A stretch of DNA of 64,000 nucleotides from B46-G9 sp964548365 (GCA_964548365.1 CAZJRD010000008.1:1-64000), one strand, 5' to 3'; positions 1-9,767 are shown, numbered from the stretch's first letter. Notes: generated by a model not told the origin, from the letters alone. Numbers and translations are program-made.

Positions 1-86
1 CTTATATCGTTTTTGATATTCTGGTAATGGGTATGATCATGATCTGGCCCCAAATCGCCATGTGGCTGCCAAGCCTGGTTAAGTGA
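1..86 (+). CDS. TRAP transporter large permease, C-terminal end (partial)
   Basis: Only the last 27 codons are inside the window, read in the third frame from base 3 to a TGA at 84-86. The end reads VMGMIMIWPQIAMWLPSLVK, a hydrophobic helix closing with the pattern typical of the last segment of DctM-type TRAP permeases (a Pro-Gln pair, then WLPSL). TRAP large permeases move carboxylates across the inner membrane with a periplasmic binding protein. Its position just upstream of the molybdopterin oxidoreductase suggests, by inference only, that it imports that enzyme's substrate. Confidence 0.55.
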   Translation, partial: YIVFDILVMGMIMIWPQIAMWLPSLVK

Positions 87-184
87 TACCTCCTTGTGCT
101 GTGGTCCTTTCTAAGGAAAGAAAGCGCTGTAGCCCATAAGGGCATATTGATTATTCTTAATTTAATATGGAGCAAAAAGAAATT

Positions 185-2335
185 ATGGAAAATGAGGAAC
201 ATGTTGTCCGCGCTCAGTGGGCCGTCAGAGAGAGGGAAGGGATGGAGGCAGGGTATACCTTTTGTGATGGGTGTAATCAGACTCCGTTTTGCGGCATAAA
301 ATTTACAAAAAAAGATGAGAGCGTAACGCACGTGGAACCATGGCCCGATTTTCCTGCGTCCCCTCCCTGCTCAAAGGCATACGCAACTCTCCAGCGACTC
401 TATCATCCAAACCGCTTAAAATATCCCATGAAGCGAACGAGGCCAAAAGGATCAACTGATCCTGGGTATGTCAGAATCTCCTGGAATGAAGCCTATGATA
501 TGATCACCAGTCATCTGAATCGAATAAAGGAAACGTATGGGCCTCATGCAGTTTTCTTTTATGTTGGGGACCCAAAGGAACCCCGGGCTGCTGTCCAGCG
601 TCTCGCTGCCACATTCGGGTCTGTCAACTACGGATGTGAGAGTTCCACTGCCTGCAGACGGGCTGCAATGCTCGCGGAGTTGCTGACCTATGGATTCCCC
701 ACGATGGGGAATTTACCGACCGAGGAGACAAAGGTGACGTTAATCTGGGGCACAAATCCGGCCTATTCCGGGCAACCTTTCATGTGTCACGCCCAGCTCC
801 TTGAGGCCAAGGAACGTGGAGTGAAATTTATCGTTGTTGACCCGAGGCTTACACCCACAGCCCAAACCCTGGCTCATATTCATCTGCAGCCGCGCCCGGC
901 TACTACGGCAGCTCTGGCAGCAGGCATAATGCATGTGATATTTAAAGAAGACCTGCATGATAAGAAGTTTTGCAGGGACTGGATCCATGGAATCGATGAA
1001 TTGAAAGACTATGTCAGGGAATTTCCTCCGGAAAAAGTTGAAAAAATTACCTGGGTTCCTGCTGACAAGATCATTGAGGCGGCCCGGCTTTACGCCACAA
1101 ACGGGCCTGGAGGGATGAAGACAGGCGCTCAGGGAACAACCCACGATTCAAACGCAACAAATAATCATCGTGCCATCCTCCTTATCCCTGCCATATGCGG
1201 CTATTTGGATGTCCCAGGAGGTGTTTTGAAGCCTACAAATCCTCTTGTGGAAATGGCCGGACCATGGGCTGATGGGCCTCCAGCATTTTCCATGAGAAAC
1301 AAAATGAATCAAATGAAGGAGCATAGGCTGGATATTGAGGCTTTTCCTGTCTGGGCGGAAAAGATGTGGGAGGTTCAAACCAATTATCTTGTTGAATGGA
1401 TAAAGGAAGGAAAAATCAAGGGCCTTCTCGGATGGGGTCTGAACACCATGATTTGGCCTCAATCCCATGAATATCAACAGGCCATTGAAGGTCTGGAATT
1501 TGCTATGGCAGTGGACTATTTTTACCGTCCCTGGACCCATGATTATGTGGACCTTGTTTTGCCGGCAGCCATGAATTATGAACGGAAGGCCCCGTTTGCC
1601 TTTTTCGATCGACAAATATTCGGGCGCAGCCCGGTCGCTCCGTTGGGTGAGTGCAAAGAAGACTGGAAAATAGCGCTCGATATCGGAGTACGGCTGGGAT
1701 ACAAAAATCTTTTTTTCGACGGCGACGTAGAAGCGGCCTGCAATGAGATCCTTGGGTTATGGAAGATAACCTATGACGATTTGAGAAAAAACCAGGAAAG
1801 AGGCATTGGTATTCCTGCCAAGGGTCCTGAGTTGTTTAAAAAATATGAAACTGGAGATATAAGGCCGGACAAGAAGCCAGGATTTATGACCCCGTCCGGA
1901 AAAATTGAGGCTGTATCAACGACCCTGAAAAAGTATGGGTACCCTGCTCTACCCGAATACAAAGAGCCCATGCAAACAACAACTGAATACCCTTTGATCC
2001 TGATATCCGGGTCAAGAATTCCTTTTATCACCCATAGTAAATGGCGGGAAGATGCCCCGTGGCTGTTGGAACTTCAACGAGAACCCTTGCTAACCATCAA
2101 TCCCAAAGACGCTGTAGAAAGAAAAATACAAGAAGGGGATGAAATCATTCTGAAAACAGCCTGGGGCCAAATGCAAGTGAAGGCGAAACCAACGATTATG
2201 GTTCCGCGAGGCGTTGTCGGCATCATGCATGGTTGGGCAAAGGCCAATGTGAATGAGTTGATACCAAGGCAATTTGATCCCATCTCAGGATTCCCTGTTT
2301 TTAAGGAAGTCGTCTGTCAAGTGAGCAAAATATGA
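185..2335 (+). CDS. Molybdopterin (DMSO reductase family) oxidoreductase, catalytic subunit
   Basis: A large molybdenum or tungsten bis-MGD enzyme of the DMSO reductase superfamily. The N-terminus carries an Fe-S binding set (C-x2-C-x5-C, with a fourth Cys about 25 residues later; CDGCNQTPFC is visible). The Molybdopterin domain follows (WGTNPAYSGQP, VVDPRLTPTA), and a C-terminal dinucleotide-binding domain comes after LILISGSRIPF. No twin-arginine signal is seen, so the enzyme is probably cytoplasmic. An upstream ATG at 167 is in frame, but GGAG at 171-174 is well placed for the ATG at 185, which I prefer. It overlaps the next reading frame and pairs with the four-cluster ferredoxin subunit. 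The substrate cannot be read from the sequence; the family spans thiosulfate/polysulfide reductases, formate dehydrogenases and others. Confidence 0.85.
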   Translation: MENEEHVVRAQWAVREREGMEAGYTFCDGCNQTPFCGIKFTKKDESVTHVEPWPDFPASPPCSKAYATLQRLYHPNRLKYPMKRTRPKGSTDPGYVRISWNEAYDMITSHLNRIKETYGPHAVFFYVGDPKEPRAAVQRLAATFGSVNYGCESSTACRRAAMLAELLTYGFPTMGNLPTEETKVTLIWGTNPAYSGQPFMCHAQLLEAKERGVKFIVVDPRLTPTAQTLAHIHLQPRPATTAALAAGIMHVIFKEDLHDKKFCRDWIHGIDELKDYVREFPPEKVEKITWVPADKIIEAARLYATNGPGGMKTGAQGTTHDSNATNNHRAILLIPAICGYLDVPGGVLKPTNPLVEMAGPWADGPPAFSMRNKMNQMKEHRLDIEAFPVWAEKMWEVQTNYLVEWIKEGKIKGLLGWGLNTMIWPQSHEYQQAIEGLEFAMAVDYFYRPWTHDYVDLVLPAAMNYERKAPFAFFDRQIFGRSPVAPLGECKEDWKIALDIGVRLGYKNLFFDGDVEAACNEILGLWKITYDDLRKNQERGIGIPAKGPELFKKYETGDIRPDKKPGFMTPSGKIEAVSTTLKKYGYPALPEYKEPMQTTTEYPLILISGSRIPFITHSKWREDAPWLLELQREPLLTINPKDAVERKIQEGDEIILKTAWGQMQVKAKPTIMVPRGVVGIMHGWAKANVNELIPRQFDPISGFPVFKEVVCQVSKI

Positions 2336-2361
2336 ATGAGATGCGGCATAAAGGGGGAGAT

Positions 2362-3015
2362 ATGGCAAGATACGGTATAATTGTTGATCTCAATCGATGC
2401 ACAGGCTGCATGACCTGTGTCATAGCCTGCAAACAAGAAAACCTTACCCGTCCGGGTGTGTCATGGAACCAAGTTATGGAAGTGGAAAATGAAACATTCG
2501 AACGTATCGTCTATTTCCGATATGCCTGTATGCACTGTGAAGATCCTCCCTGCGCAAAGGCGTGCCCGAATGGAGCTATTCATAAACGCGAAGGCGGGAT
2601 TGTTCTTGTTGACCAGGACAAATGCAGGGGCGCTCATGCCTGCGTAGCAGCCTGCCCTTACGGAGTAATAAGCATTAATCCTGATGAAGAATATTTTCCC
2701 GGCAAGAATGTACCTTTACAGGCAAAGGGGGAATCAAATCGTGTGCATCCTCCTGGAAAAGCATCAATGTGTACCTTATGCGCACACAGAATCGATGAGG
2801 GCAGAGAACCGGCATGTGTTGCTGCATGCCCATCTGAGGCAATGACTTTCGTAGACCTGGATGATTCTCAATCTCTGATGCTGAACAAATTTCCAAAACC
2901 AAGAGCGCTTCTCGCATCTGAAGGGAGCAATCCAAAGGTTCACTACATTATTTCCGACGATCTTTTCAAAGATGTGGAACATAAAATTTCGAAGAAAGCT
3001 GATGTACATTCGTAA
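2362..3015 (+). CDS. Four-cluster ferredoxin subunit of the molybdopterin oxidoreductase
   Basis: An electron-transfer subunit of the DmsB/PsrB/NrfC type. Four cysteine groups are visible: CTGCMTCVIAC, CMHCEDPPCAKAC, CRGAHACVAAC and CTLC with a later CVAAC. This predicts four [4Fe-4S] clusters passing electrons to or from the upstream catalytic subunit. The reading frame is open from an ATG at 2332 that overlaps the upstream stop. The ATG at 2362, directly after AAGGGGGAGAT, has a much better ribosome binding site and gives the usual start MARYGIIVDLNRC. The third group has a longer gap between its first two Cys than the others, as in several family members. No NrfD/DmsC membrane anchor follows, so the complex may be soluble or use another partner. 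Confidence 0.88.
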   Translation: MARYGIIVDLNRCTGCMTCVIACKQENLTRPGVSWNQVMEVENETFERIVYFRYACMHCEDPPCAKACPNGAIHKREGGIVLVDQDKCRGAHACVAACPYGVISINPDEEYFPGKNVPLQAKGESNRVHPPGKASMCTLCAHRIDEGREPACVAACPSEAMTFVDLDDSQSLMLNKFPKPRALLASEGSNPKVHYIISDDLFKDVEHKISKKADVHS

Positions 3016-3181
3016 GCCCATCTTCGGTTCCGGCGAGTTGCCAATTCAGAAATTAATGAACTCAGGCTGCGTCAAATTGCTTCCAAAAGAAAATAATAAA
3101 CGCTATCAAAGATATACTGGAGAGGAAAAGATGATGTTTGTATCATAAAATCTCAAATTTTTTATTCAAGGAGGAGCAAAG

Positions 3182-3991
3182 ATGCCACTCATTACAATTT
3201 CAGGTTATAGGGGATGTGGTGTGCGGAAAATTGCACGCAATGTCGCAACGGGATTAAATTTGGAAACCTACGATGATCAAGAACTCTTGGAGCTGGCTCC
3301 AAAAGTCGGCATCCTTTCGGAGGACCTGAAGGCCCTTCGAAACCCAGGTTTTTTTTCACGGCTATTTCGCAACAACCCACAGGTTTATATGGATTATATG
3401 GATGCTATCATCTATGAGATATCCAGACGAGGGGAAGGTGTCATCATAGGCCATGGCAGTCAAATTCTTCTCCGGGACTTCGGGTGTGCCCTGCATGTAC
3501 GCATTAACGCGTCTGAGGCCGTCCGGCTAGAAACTATCCGTAAGCAGCGGAAGTTGGGTGTTGATGCTGCTAAAAAATTACTCCAGGAAACTGACAACAA
3601 ACAAAGGAAATTTTGTCGTCTCGCCTTTGACATGGATTTTGACGACCCAGACCTCTATGACCTGATCCTAAATTCGGCCAAAATCGGGTATGAGACTATC
3701 GCCAAGCTCGTAATGGATACAGCTCGTGCTGAGGAAATGAACGCTTGCAGCCTTACTGCACTAGAGGCCATGGAGCGACTATCAATGCTGAGAAGAATCC
3801 AAGGTGCCCTTCTGAAAAACGACCTTGATGACAGCATGTTAACCATAGATATTGTGGAGGGGGGAAATGTAGAAGTACGTGGGCTATCCAATGACAGCGA
3901 AAGCACGAATCAAATTATCAAGACTATTGAAAATGTTCAAGGTGTGCAAAAAGTCCATTCTGAGCTGGTAATTTCACCGCCTCTTTACTGA
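3182..3991 (+). CDS. Cytidylate-kinase-like protein with C-terminal BON domain (paralogue 1)
   Basis: Residues 1-190 resemble the cytidylate-kinase-like P-loop family: MPLITISGYRGCGVRKIA stands where the phosphate-binding loop lies, followed by a kinase-like core with EGVIIGHGSQILLRDF. Residues about 205-266 look like a BON domain (a beta strand, then a helix ending VQGVQKVHSELVI). Small BON modules bind lipids or nucleotides in other proteins. The start follows AAGGAGGAGCAAAG. Three more copies of this architecture lie at 21.3, 24.0 and 27.7 kb; this one is the most divergent and the only one on the plus strand. Its loop is Gly-rich with Arg rather than the GSYSKGK form of the others. The substrate is unknown; nucleotide phosphotransfer is a family-based guess. 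Confidence 0.75.
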   Translation: MPLITISGYRGCGVRKIARNVATGLNLETYDDQELLELAPKVGILSEDLKALRNPGFFSRLFRNNPQVYMDYMDAIIYEISRRGEGVIIGHGSQILLRDFGCALHVRINASEAVRLETIRKQRKLGVDAAKKLLQETDNKQRKFCRLAFDMDFDDPDLYDLILNSAKIGYETIAKLVMDTARAEEMNACSLTALEAMERLSMLRRIQGALLKNDLDDSMLTIDIVEGGNVEVRGLSNDSESTNQIIKTIENVQGVQKVHSELVISPPLY

Positions 3992-4246
3992 AGGAGAAAA
4001 TTATTGAAAACGCAGCATGTGTATTTATGAGAGCACCATGAAAGGGCGAAGCAAACCATGAAACTCGCCTCGTGGTTGTATCTGGGTGAAGCAGCTTCCG
4101 AGAAGATTTTTTGGATTTCTACCAGCCCCTTTGCTTGATCACTGCTCCACCCAAAGAATCTTTGTTGGGCTGACACGAAAGAACTTTGCTTTCCTGCAAA
4201 AATGATTATTATACTATCGTGGCAAATAATCCAAGACGAAGCAAAA

Positions 4247-5023
4247 ATGGTTATGAGATTTCTTCTCTATAACATCCGCTATGCGGCAGGCATAGGCAGG
4301 CAGTTCCACCTTCCGGTGCCGTACAGCGGGTATTTTAAGCACACAAATGGTAATCTGAAGAAGATTGTGGAGTTCATGAAGTCGGTGAACCCGGATATTT
4401 CTGGATTGATCGAAGTGGATAGCGGGTCCTTTCGTTCCCAAAAACACAATCAGGCACAGTCCATCGCCTGGGCTTTGCAGCACCAGCATGTGTTTCAGAC
4501 AAAATATTCCTCCTCTTCCGTGGCCCGGAAGATGCCTCTGCTCAGCAAACAGGGGAATGCAATCTTGACGAACCAGGAAATTGTGGCCCAGCGGTTTCAC
4601 TATTTCCAGAACGGCGTCAAACGCCTTGTCATTGAACTGGAGTTGGAAGACTGCACCATCTTCCTCGTCCACCTGTCCATCAAATTCCGTCACCGTCAAT
4701 ACCAATTGCAAGACCTCTATGAGATGCTGAAAAAGATCAAGAAACCCGTCATTGTTGCCGGGGATTTCAATGTGTTGCGAGGCACCCGGGAGTTGGAATT
4801 GTTTTTGGCCGCTACGGGCCTCCAAAATGCCAACACAAACGGAGAACCCTCCCACCCCAGCCGGGCCCCCCGCCGACAACTGGATTACATCTTCCACAGC
4901 CCTGAAATAAGCATCGCCGGTTTTCAAATTCCCCAGATCACCTTGTCCGATCACACCCCTCTGGTATGCGATTTTGAGATTAATCACTCTGCCCGATCTG
5001 GTCTCCCATTGAAACCTCTGTAG
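4247..5023 (+). CDS. Endonuclease/exonuclease/phosphatase (EEP) family protein
   Basis: The fold's signature pieces are present in order: FLLYNIRYA near the start (the Asn that helps bind metal), GLIEVD (catalytic Glu), VHLSIKFRHRQ, VAGDFNV (Asp and Asn) and LSDHTPLVCDF (the Asp-His pair). Enzymes with this set cleave phosphodiesters or phosphomonoesters using Mg2+; the substrate ranges from DNA to lipids and cannot be told here. No signal peptide is seen. The frame is open from 4202, but the fold begins at MRFLLYNI, so the ATG at 4247 (or 4253) is the better start; neither has a strong ribosome site. An open frame on the opposite strand has no recognisable motif and is a shadow. Confidence 0.8.
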   Translation: MVMRFLLYNIRYAAGIGRQFHLPVPYSGYFKHTNGNLKKIVEFMKSVNPDISGLIEVDSGSFRSQKHNQAQSIAWALQHQHVFQTKYSSSSVARKMPLLSKQGNAILTNQEIVAQRFHYFQNGVKRLVIELELEDCTIFLVHLSIKFRHRQYQLQDLYEMLKKIKKPVIVAGDFNVLRGTRELELFLAATGLQNANTNGEPSHPSRAPRRQLDYIFHSPEISIAGFQIPQITLSDHTPLVCDFEINHSARSGLPLKPL

Positions 5024-5251
5024 AGACATGGTTCCCGGAATAATATTTTAATCATTCGGATTCCCCTGCCTTCACCAAATCATCCAATATTGAGCGTGGC
5101 AATGCTTTCCCTCCAAAGTCAACAACCTTTCAGGATTGTAATCTCCATGAAATACAGGAGAAATTTACTTTACAGTACATATGGTACACGGTAATATGCA
5201 CCGACAAAAAAGGAAAACAAAACAAATGGCATGAAAGGAAGGAGGAAATCG

Positions 5252-5713
5252 ATGAAAGACATAAAACGAATCTTGGTGGTAAGTCGAATGACCCAATATT
5301 GCCGGGAGGCCGTCCGTTATGGCATGTCCATGGCCGAAAAATACGGGGCCGAGCTTTACGTTATTCACGTGATTCATAACCCATTCGGATACAAGGGGTG
5401 GAATCTACCCATGGTATCCCTTGAAGAAGAGTATAGGAGAATTCAGGAAAAGGCAAAGGCGGATCTGGATGCCATCATAGCTTCGGAGAAAACGCACGAC
5501 CTGGTTGTAAAGGAATTGGTCAAATCGGGGGAACCCACAAAGGAAATCTTAAAAGTAGTTCAGGAAGAAAACATAGACCTTCTCATCATGCTTGCCCATG
5601 AGGAGGGGCATTTGGAGCACTTTTTGTTTGGAGGTAGTAATGAAGAACTTGTTCGAAAAATGCCTTGCTCGATTTTTCTGGTGAAAAAGGATCCCGAACC
5701 GATGAGTTATTGA
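5252..5713 (+). CDS. Universal stress protein (UspA family)
   Basis: A single Usp domain of about 153 residues: MKDIKRILVV (first strand), LYVIHVIHNP, and a C-terminal segment LLIMLAHEEGHLEHFLFGGSNEELVRKM ending in SIFLVKK. The ATP-binding signature G-x2-G-x9-G(S/T) is only partly kept: the final GS is present but the Gly after His is Glu. Nucleotide binding may therefore be altered. The start at 5252 follows GGAGGAAATCG and is preferred over an upstream in-frame ATG at 5231. It is followed within 25 bases by htrA, so the two are likely co-transcribed. Confidence 0.88.
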   Translation: MKDIKRILVVSRMTQYCREAVRYGMSMAEKYGAELYVIHVIHNPFGYKGWNLPMVSLEEEYRRIQEKAKADLDAIIASEKTHDLVVKELVKSGEPTKEILKVVQEENIDLLIMLAHEEGHLEHFLFGGSNEELVRKMPCSIFLVKKDPEPMSY

Positions 5714-5735
5714 ATTATTAGGAAAAAGGAGAAAA

Positions 5736-7265
5736 ATGATCATGAAAAGACATGAATCCAATCAGAAACATCTGGAATTTCACTCACGCCTTCACGTTTT
5801 GGTGTTGGTGATTGCCCTCGTATTTCTCGCCACAGGGCTCTTGAGCGCGTGCAACAAGAAAGATGAACAGGCCGGGAAACCCAAGGAAACAGAGATATCC
5901 TCCCAACCCGCCGTGGCACCAGTAACAACACAACCCCAAACGATGGCAGATTGGAAAACCACCATAGAGCGGGTTGCAAAAAAGGCCATTCCTACTGTGG
6001 TTCACGTCGAAGTGACAGAGTATCAGGAAGTTGTCAATCCCATGTTTCCCTTTGAGAACGATCCCTTCTTCCAACAGTTTTTTGGCACCCCGAGGGGCCC
6101 CCGGAAATTCAAACGTGAATTGAAAGGACTTGGAAGCGGGATCATCATGGACGCCCAGGGCCATATTCTGACCAATAACCATGTTGCCGGCAGTGCCAGC
6201 AAGATTAATGTACTTCTGGCCAACGGCAAACATTACCCGGCGAAACTGGTGGGAGCAGACCCCAAGACAGACCTTGCCGTGATCAAGATCTCCGCCGACA
6301 AACCGCTCCCCTTTGCAACGTTCGGTGATTCAGATAAAGTGCAAGTGGGACAATGGGTGGTTGCCATCGGTCAACCTCTTGGCCTCAGTCAAACGGTCAC
6401 CCAAGGAATCATCAGTGCCAAGCATCGCACCGGAATCATGAACCCGAGCAGCTATGAAGATTTTATGCAGACCGACGCCGCCATCAATCCGGGGAACAGC
6501 GGTGGTCCTCTGCTGGACCTCCAGGGAGAAGTAATCGGGATTAATTCAGCCATCATGTCGCAGTCCGGCGGTTTTGAGGGCATCGGTTTTTCCATCCCGA
6601 GCAACATGGCCCTCCAGGTTGCAAAACAACTCATTGTCCATGGCAAAGTAGTGCGGGGCTGGCTCGGGGTGAGCATCCAGAACCTCACCCCTGCCCTTGC
6701 GAAATCTTTTGGCGCAAAAGACCTCAATGGTGTCCTGATTGCCGATGTGGTCAAAGGAGGACCGGCTGAAAAGGCTGGTCTGAAAAGGGGCGATATCTTA
6801 CTGACCTTTGGAGGAAAGAAGATCAAAGATGCCGATACGCTGCGGAATCAAGTGGCCGTAACACCCATTGGTCAGGATACGAAGGTCTCTGTCATGCGGA
6901 ATGAAAAGCAGGTGGAACTCAAAGTCAAAATCGGGAATCTGGAAGACGCAGCGAAGTTTTTTTCCGCATCGGTGAAAGACCGCCTTGGTGTCACCGTCCG
7001 GCCGGTCAGAAAAAATGAGGCGGAAAAATACGGTCTGCATCCCCAGCAGGGCGTGACTGTCGCATGGGTGGATCCGAAGGGCCCTCTTGGCAAGGCAGGG
7101 TTTGAAGTTGGAGACATTATTCTTCAGGTAAACAGGCATGCCATTACAAGTGTGCAGGACCTTGATACCCTGACAAGCACCCTCGGAGCGAATCAAGGAA
7201 TCATGATTCTTGCCCTTGACCACCGAACCGGCCAAAAGGCCTCTGTACAGGTGGTGGTCCGATAG
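5736..7265 (+). CDS. HtrA/DegP-type periplasmic serine protease, lipoprotein form
   Basis: A Do-family protease and chaperone for damaged envelope proteins. A hydrophobic signal ends in LLSAC, a good lipobox, so the protein is probably lipid-anchored on the periplasmic side. The trypsin-like domain shows the triad segments TNNHVAG (His), DPKTDLAVIKI (Asp) and NPGNSGGPLL (Ser). Two PDZ domains follow, each ending in a GDIL or GDII motif. The start follows AAAGGAGAAAA; an ATG at 5742 is a near alternative. The H+-ATPase starts 7 bases after its stop, which points to an operon with the upstream stress protein. A second HtrA, without lipobox, lies at 29.1 kb. Confidence 0.93.
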   Translation: MIMKRHESNQKHLEFHSRLHVLVLVIALVFLATGLLSACNKKDEQAGKPKETEISSQPAVAPVTTQPQTMADWKTTIERVAKKAIPTVVHVEVTEYQEVVNPMFPFENDPFFQQFFGTPRGPRKFKRELKGLGSGIIMDAQGHILTNNHVAGSASKINVLLANGKHYPAKLVGADPKTDLAVIKISADKPLPFATFGDSDKVQVGQWVVAIGQPLGLSQTVTQGIISAKHRTGIMNPSSYEDFMQTDAAINPGNSGGPLLDLQGEVIGINSAIMSQSGGFEGIGFSIPSNMALQVAKQLIVHGKVVRGWLGVSIQNLTPALAKSFGAKDLNGVLIADVVKGGPAEKAGLKRGDILLTFGGKKIKDADTLRNQVAVTPIGQDTKVSVMRNEKQVELKVKIGNLEDAAKFFSASVKDRLGVTVRPVRKNEAEKYGLHPQQGVTVAWVDPKGPLGKAGFEVGDIILQVNRHAITSVQDLDTLTSTLGANQGIMILALDHRTGQKASVQVVVR

Positions 7266-7271
7266 GAGATT

Positions 7272-9767
7272 ATGATGCAAAAAACAGTAATCGATCCCAA
7301 GGTAGTAGAAAAGACGCCCATCCCTGAACTCATGGAGCTTCTTGCTTCCAATGAAAAGGGCCTTTCCGGGTCCGAAGTAAAAGGCCGGCTGGAACAATAC
7401 GGCTATAATGAACTTGCCCAAAAGGATGTTCATCCGCTTCTCAAGCTCCTGGGCTATTTCTGGGGACCGATCCCCTGGATGATCGAAGTGGCGGCAATCC
7501 TCTCTTTGGTGGTCCGGCACTGGCCCGATTTCATCATTATCGTAGTTCTTCTGGTCTTCAATGCGGTGGTGGGATTCTGGCAGGAATACAAGGCCGGTAA
7601 CGCGGTGGAAGCACTCAAAAAGCAACTGGCCCTCAAAACCCGGGCACTCCGTGATGGGAAGTGGCAGGAGGTGGATGCCAAAGAAATCGTGCCCGGGGAT
7701 GTCATCCGCCTGCGCCTCGGAGACGTGATTCCGGCGGATGTCAAGCTGATTCAAGGGGACTACCTGAGCGTCGATCAGTCCGGTCTCACCGGTGAATCGC
7801 TGCCTGTAAGCAAAAAGAAAGGCGACATCTGCTATTCGGGATCTGTGACGAAACAAGGGGAGATGGTGGCCCTGGTGACCGGCACTGGGATGGATACCTA
7901 CTTTGGCCATACAGCCAAGTTGGTGGAGAGTGCCGGGGCCGTCTCCCATTTCCAGAAGGCAGTATTGCATATCGGAAATTATTTGATCTATCTGAGCCTG
8001 GGCCTGGTCTCGATACTGGTTGTCGCGCAGATCGTCCGGCATAAACCCATGCTTGAACTGTTCCAATTTGCTCTCATTCTCACGGTGGCCTCCATACCGG
8101 TGGCCATGCCGGCAGTTCTCTCCGTCACCATGGCCGTGGGCGCTCTGGCTCTCTCCAAGATGAAGGCTATCGTGGCCCGCCTGGAATCCATAGAGGAGAT
8201 GGCGGGTATTGACATACTCTGCTCCGACAAGACTGGAACCCTGACCCAGAATAAGCTCACCCTCGGTGACCCTGTTTGCTTCAAGGCAGGAGATGACCAG
8301 GAGCTGATTTTGGCCGCGGCACTGGCTTCAAAGGAGGAAGATCAAGATGCTATCGACCTAGCGGTCCTGGGAGGACTCAGGGACCCGGCGGTTGTGAAAG
8401 GCTATAGGGAAGTTAATTTTATCCCCTTTGACCCGGTGGAAAAACGTACCGAGGCCACCGTCAAAGACGCACATGGCCAGACCTTCAAGGTCACCAAAGG
8501 CGCACCCCAGGTCGTCCTTGATCTCGCTCAGGTCGATGACGCCACCAGGCGAAAGGCTGACAAAATCGTCAACGATTTTGCCACAAAGGGATACCGCACC
8601 CTGGGCGTGGCTCGGGCAGAGGACGGCCGTTCATGGCGATTTCTGGGGATACTGCCCCTCTTTGATCCGCCGCGGGAAGACTCGGCCGACACGATTGCAC
8701 GGGCTCAGCAGCATGGCATTGAAGTCAAAATGGTGACCGGTGACAACGAGGCAATTGCCAGGGAAATTTCAGGGCAACTCGGCCTGGGAGATAACATCCA
8801 GCCCGCTGACCGATTCTTTGCAAAGGATCCGGATCCCGCCCATTTGAGTTCAGAGGCCGCAGTGCAGATTGAACGAGCCGATGGCTTCGCCCAAGTCTTC
8901 CCTGAGCACAAGTATGGCATTGTAAAGGCCTTGCAAGCACGCGGTCACCTGGTGGGCATGACGGGCGACGGCGTAAACGATGCACCTGCTCTCAAGCAAG
9001 CTGAGGTAGGGATTGCCGTGTCGGGCGCCACTGACGCGGCGCGCGCGGCAGCTTCCCTGGTACTCACGATGCCCGGACTCTCGGTGATCATCAAGGCGGT
9101 GGAAGAGGCGCGGAGGATCTTTGAGCGCATGAACAGCTACGCCATCTACCGCATCACCGAAACGATCCGCATCATGTTTTTCATGGTGCTGGCCATGATC
9201 GTCTATGGCTTTTATCCCATTACCGCCATTATGATTATCCTCCTGGCGCTGCTCAATGATCTTCCGATCATGACCATCGCCTATGACGACACCTGGCTGG
9301 ACCCGAACCCAGTACGCTGGCGAATGCATCGTGTGCTTTTGGTATCCTCCATACTCGGCGCCGTAGGCGTCATTGAGACCTTTGCTTTACTTGCTATCGC
9401 CAAATCTTGGCTGGGCGTCAGCGTGGCGATGTTGCAGTCCATCATCTTTCTCAAATTGGCCGTGGCTGGGCACCTGACTCTTTTTGTCGCCCGCAGCCGA
9501 AAACCATTTTTCTCAAGGCCATACCCTGCCCCCCTGCTCTTGCTTGCAATCCTTGGCACCCAGGCACTCGCCATTTTGATCGTCGTATTCGGCTGGTTTG
9601 TGACGCCTATCCCCTTGTTCTATGTGGGTCTCATCTGGGCCTACTGCCTTGCCTGGATATTCATTGAGGACCTGGCGAAAATAATCGTCTATCGCCATCT
9701 CGACCTGGGGAGTAAACACCATCGTAGATTTTTGGGAATCCTGAAACAGCCGCTGATGCACCACTGA
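7272..9767 (+). CDS. P-type H+-ATPase (plasma-membrane, type IIIA-like)
   Basis: An 831-residue P-type ATPase. The actuator has LTGESLPV, the phosphorylation site is CSDKTGTLTQNKL with Asp at about residue 319, and the hinge is MTGDGVNDAPALKQAEVGIAV. Length, the short N-terminus and the lack of heavy-metal domains fit the proton-efflux class (plant/fungal Pma1-like) found in some prokaryotes. Membrane helices bracket the cytoplasmic domains, with four at the C-terminal end. The role inferred is proton export under acid or energy stress. The start MMQKT follows TAGGAGATT, directly after htrA. Which ion is moved cannot be proved from sequence. Confidence 0.87.
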   Translation: MMQKTVIDPKVVEKTPIPELMELLASNEKGLSGSEVKGRLEQYGYNELAQKDVHPLLKLLGYFWGPIPWMIEVAAILSLVVRHWPDFIIIVVLLVFNAVVGFWQEYKAGNAVEALKKQLALKTRALRDGKWQEVDAKEIVPGDVIRLRLGDVIPADVKLIQGDYLSVDQSGLTGESLPVSKKKGDICYSGSVTKQGEMVALVTGTGMDTYFGHTAKLVESAGAVSHFQKAVLHIGNYLIYLSLGLVSILVVAQIVRHKPMLELFQFALILTVASIPVAMPAVLSVTMAVGALALSKMKAIVARLESIEEMAGIDILCSDKTGTLTQNKLTLGDPVCFKAGDDQELILAAALASKEEDQDAIDLAVLGGLRDPAVVKGYREVNFIPFDPVEKRTEATVKDAHGQTFKVTKGAPQVVLDLAQVDDATRRKADKIVNDFATKGYRTLGVARAEDGRSWRFLGILPLFDPPREDSADTIARAQQHGIEVKMVTGDNEAIAREISGQLGLGDNIQPADRFFAKDPDPAHLSSEAAVQIERADGFAQVFPEHKYGIVKALQARGHLVGMTGDGVNDAPALKQAEVGIAVSGATDAARAAASLVLTMPGLSVIIKAVEEARRIFERMNSYAIYRITETIRIMFFMVLAMIVYGFYPITAIMIILLALLNDLPIMTIAYDDTWLDPNPVRWRMHRVLLVSSILGAVGVIETFALLAIAKSWLGVSVAMLQSIIFLKLAVAGHLTLFVARSRKPFFSRPYPAPLLLLAILGTQALAILIVVFGWFVTPIPLFYVGLIWAYCLAWIFIEDLAKIIVYRHLDLGSKHHRRFLGILKQPLMHH

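Noticed and set aside
4058..4138. 26-codon open frame in the gap before the EEP gene
   Set aside because: No ribosome site, no similarity, and length within chance.
4214..5029. 271-codon minus-strand frame opposite the EEP gene
   Set aside because: The plus strand has all EEP catalytic blocks in order; the minus frame has none.
5050..5130. Short minus-strand segment reading KVVDFGGKALPRSILDDLVK, possible remnant
   Set aside because: Only about 26 codons are open, bounded by a stop directly upstream and with no start; too short to assign.
6798..8066. 422-codon open frame antisense to htrA and the H+-ATPase
   Set aside because: It spans two well-supported genes on the other strand and shows no motif.
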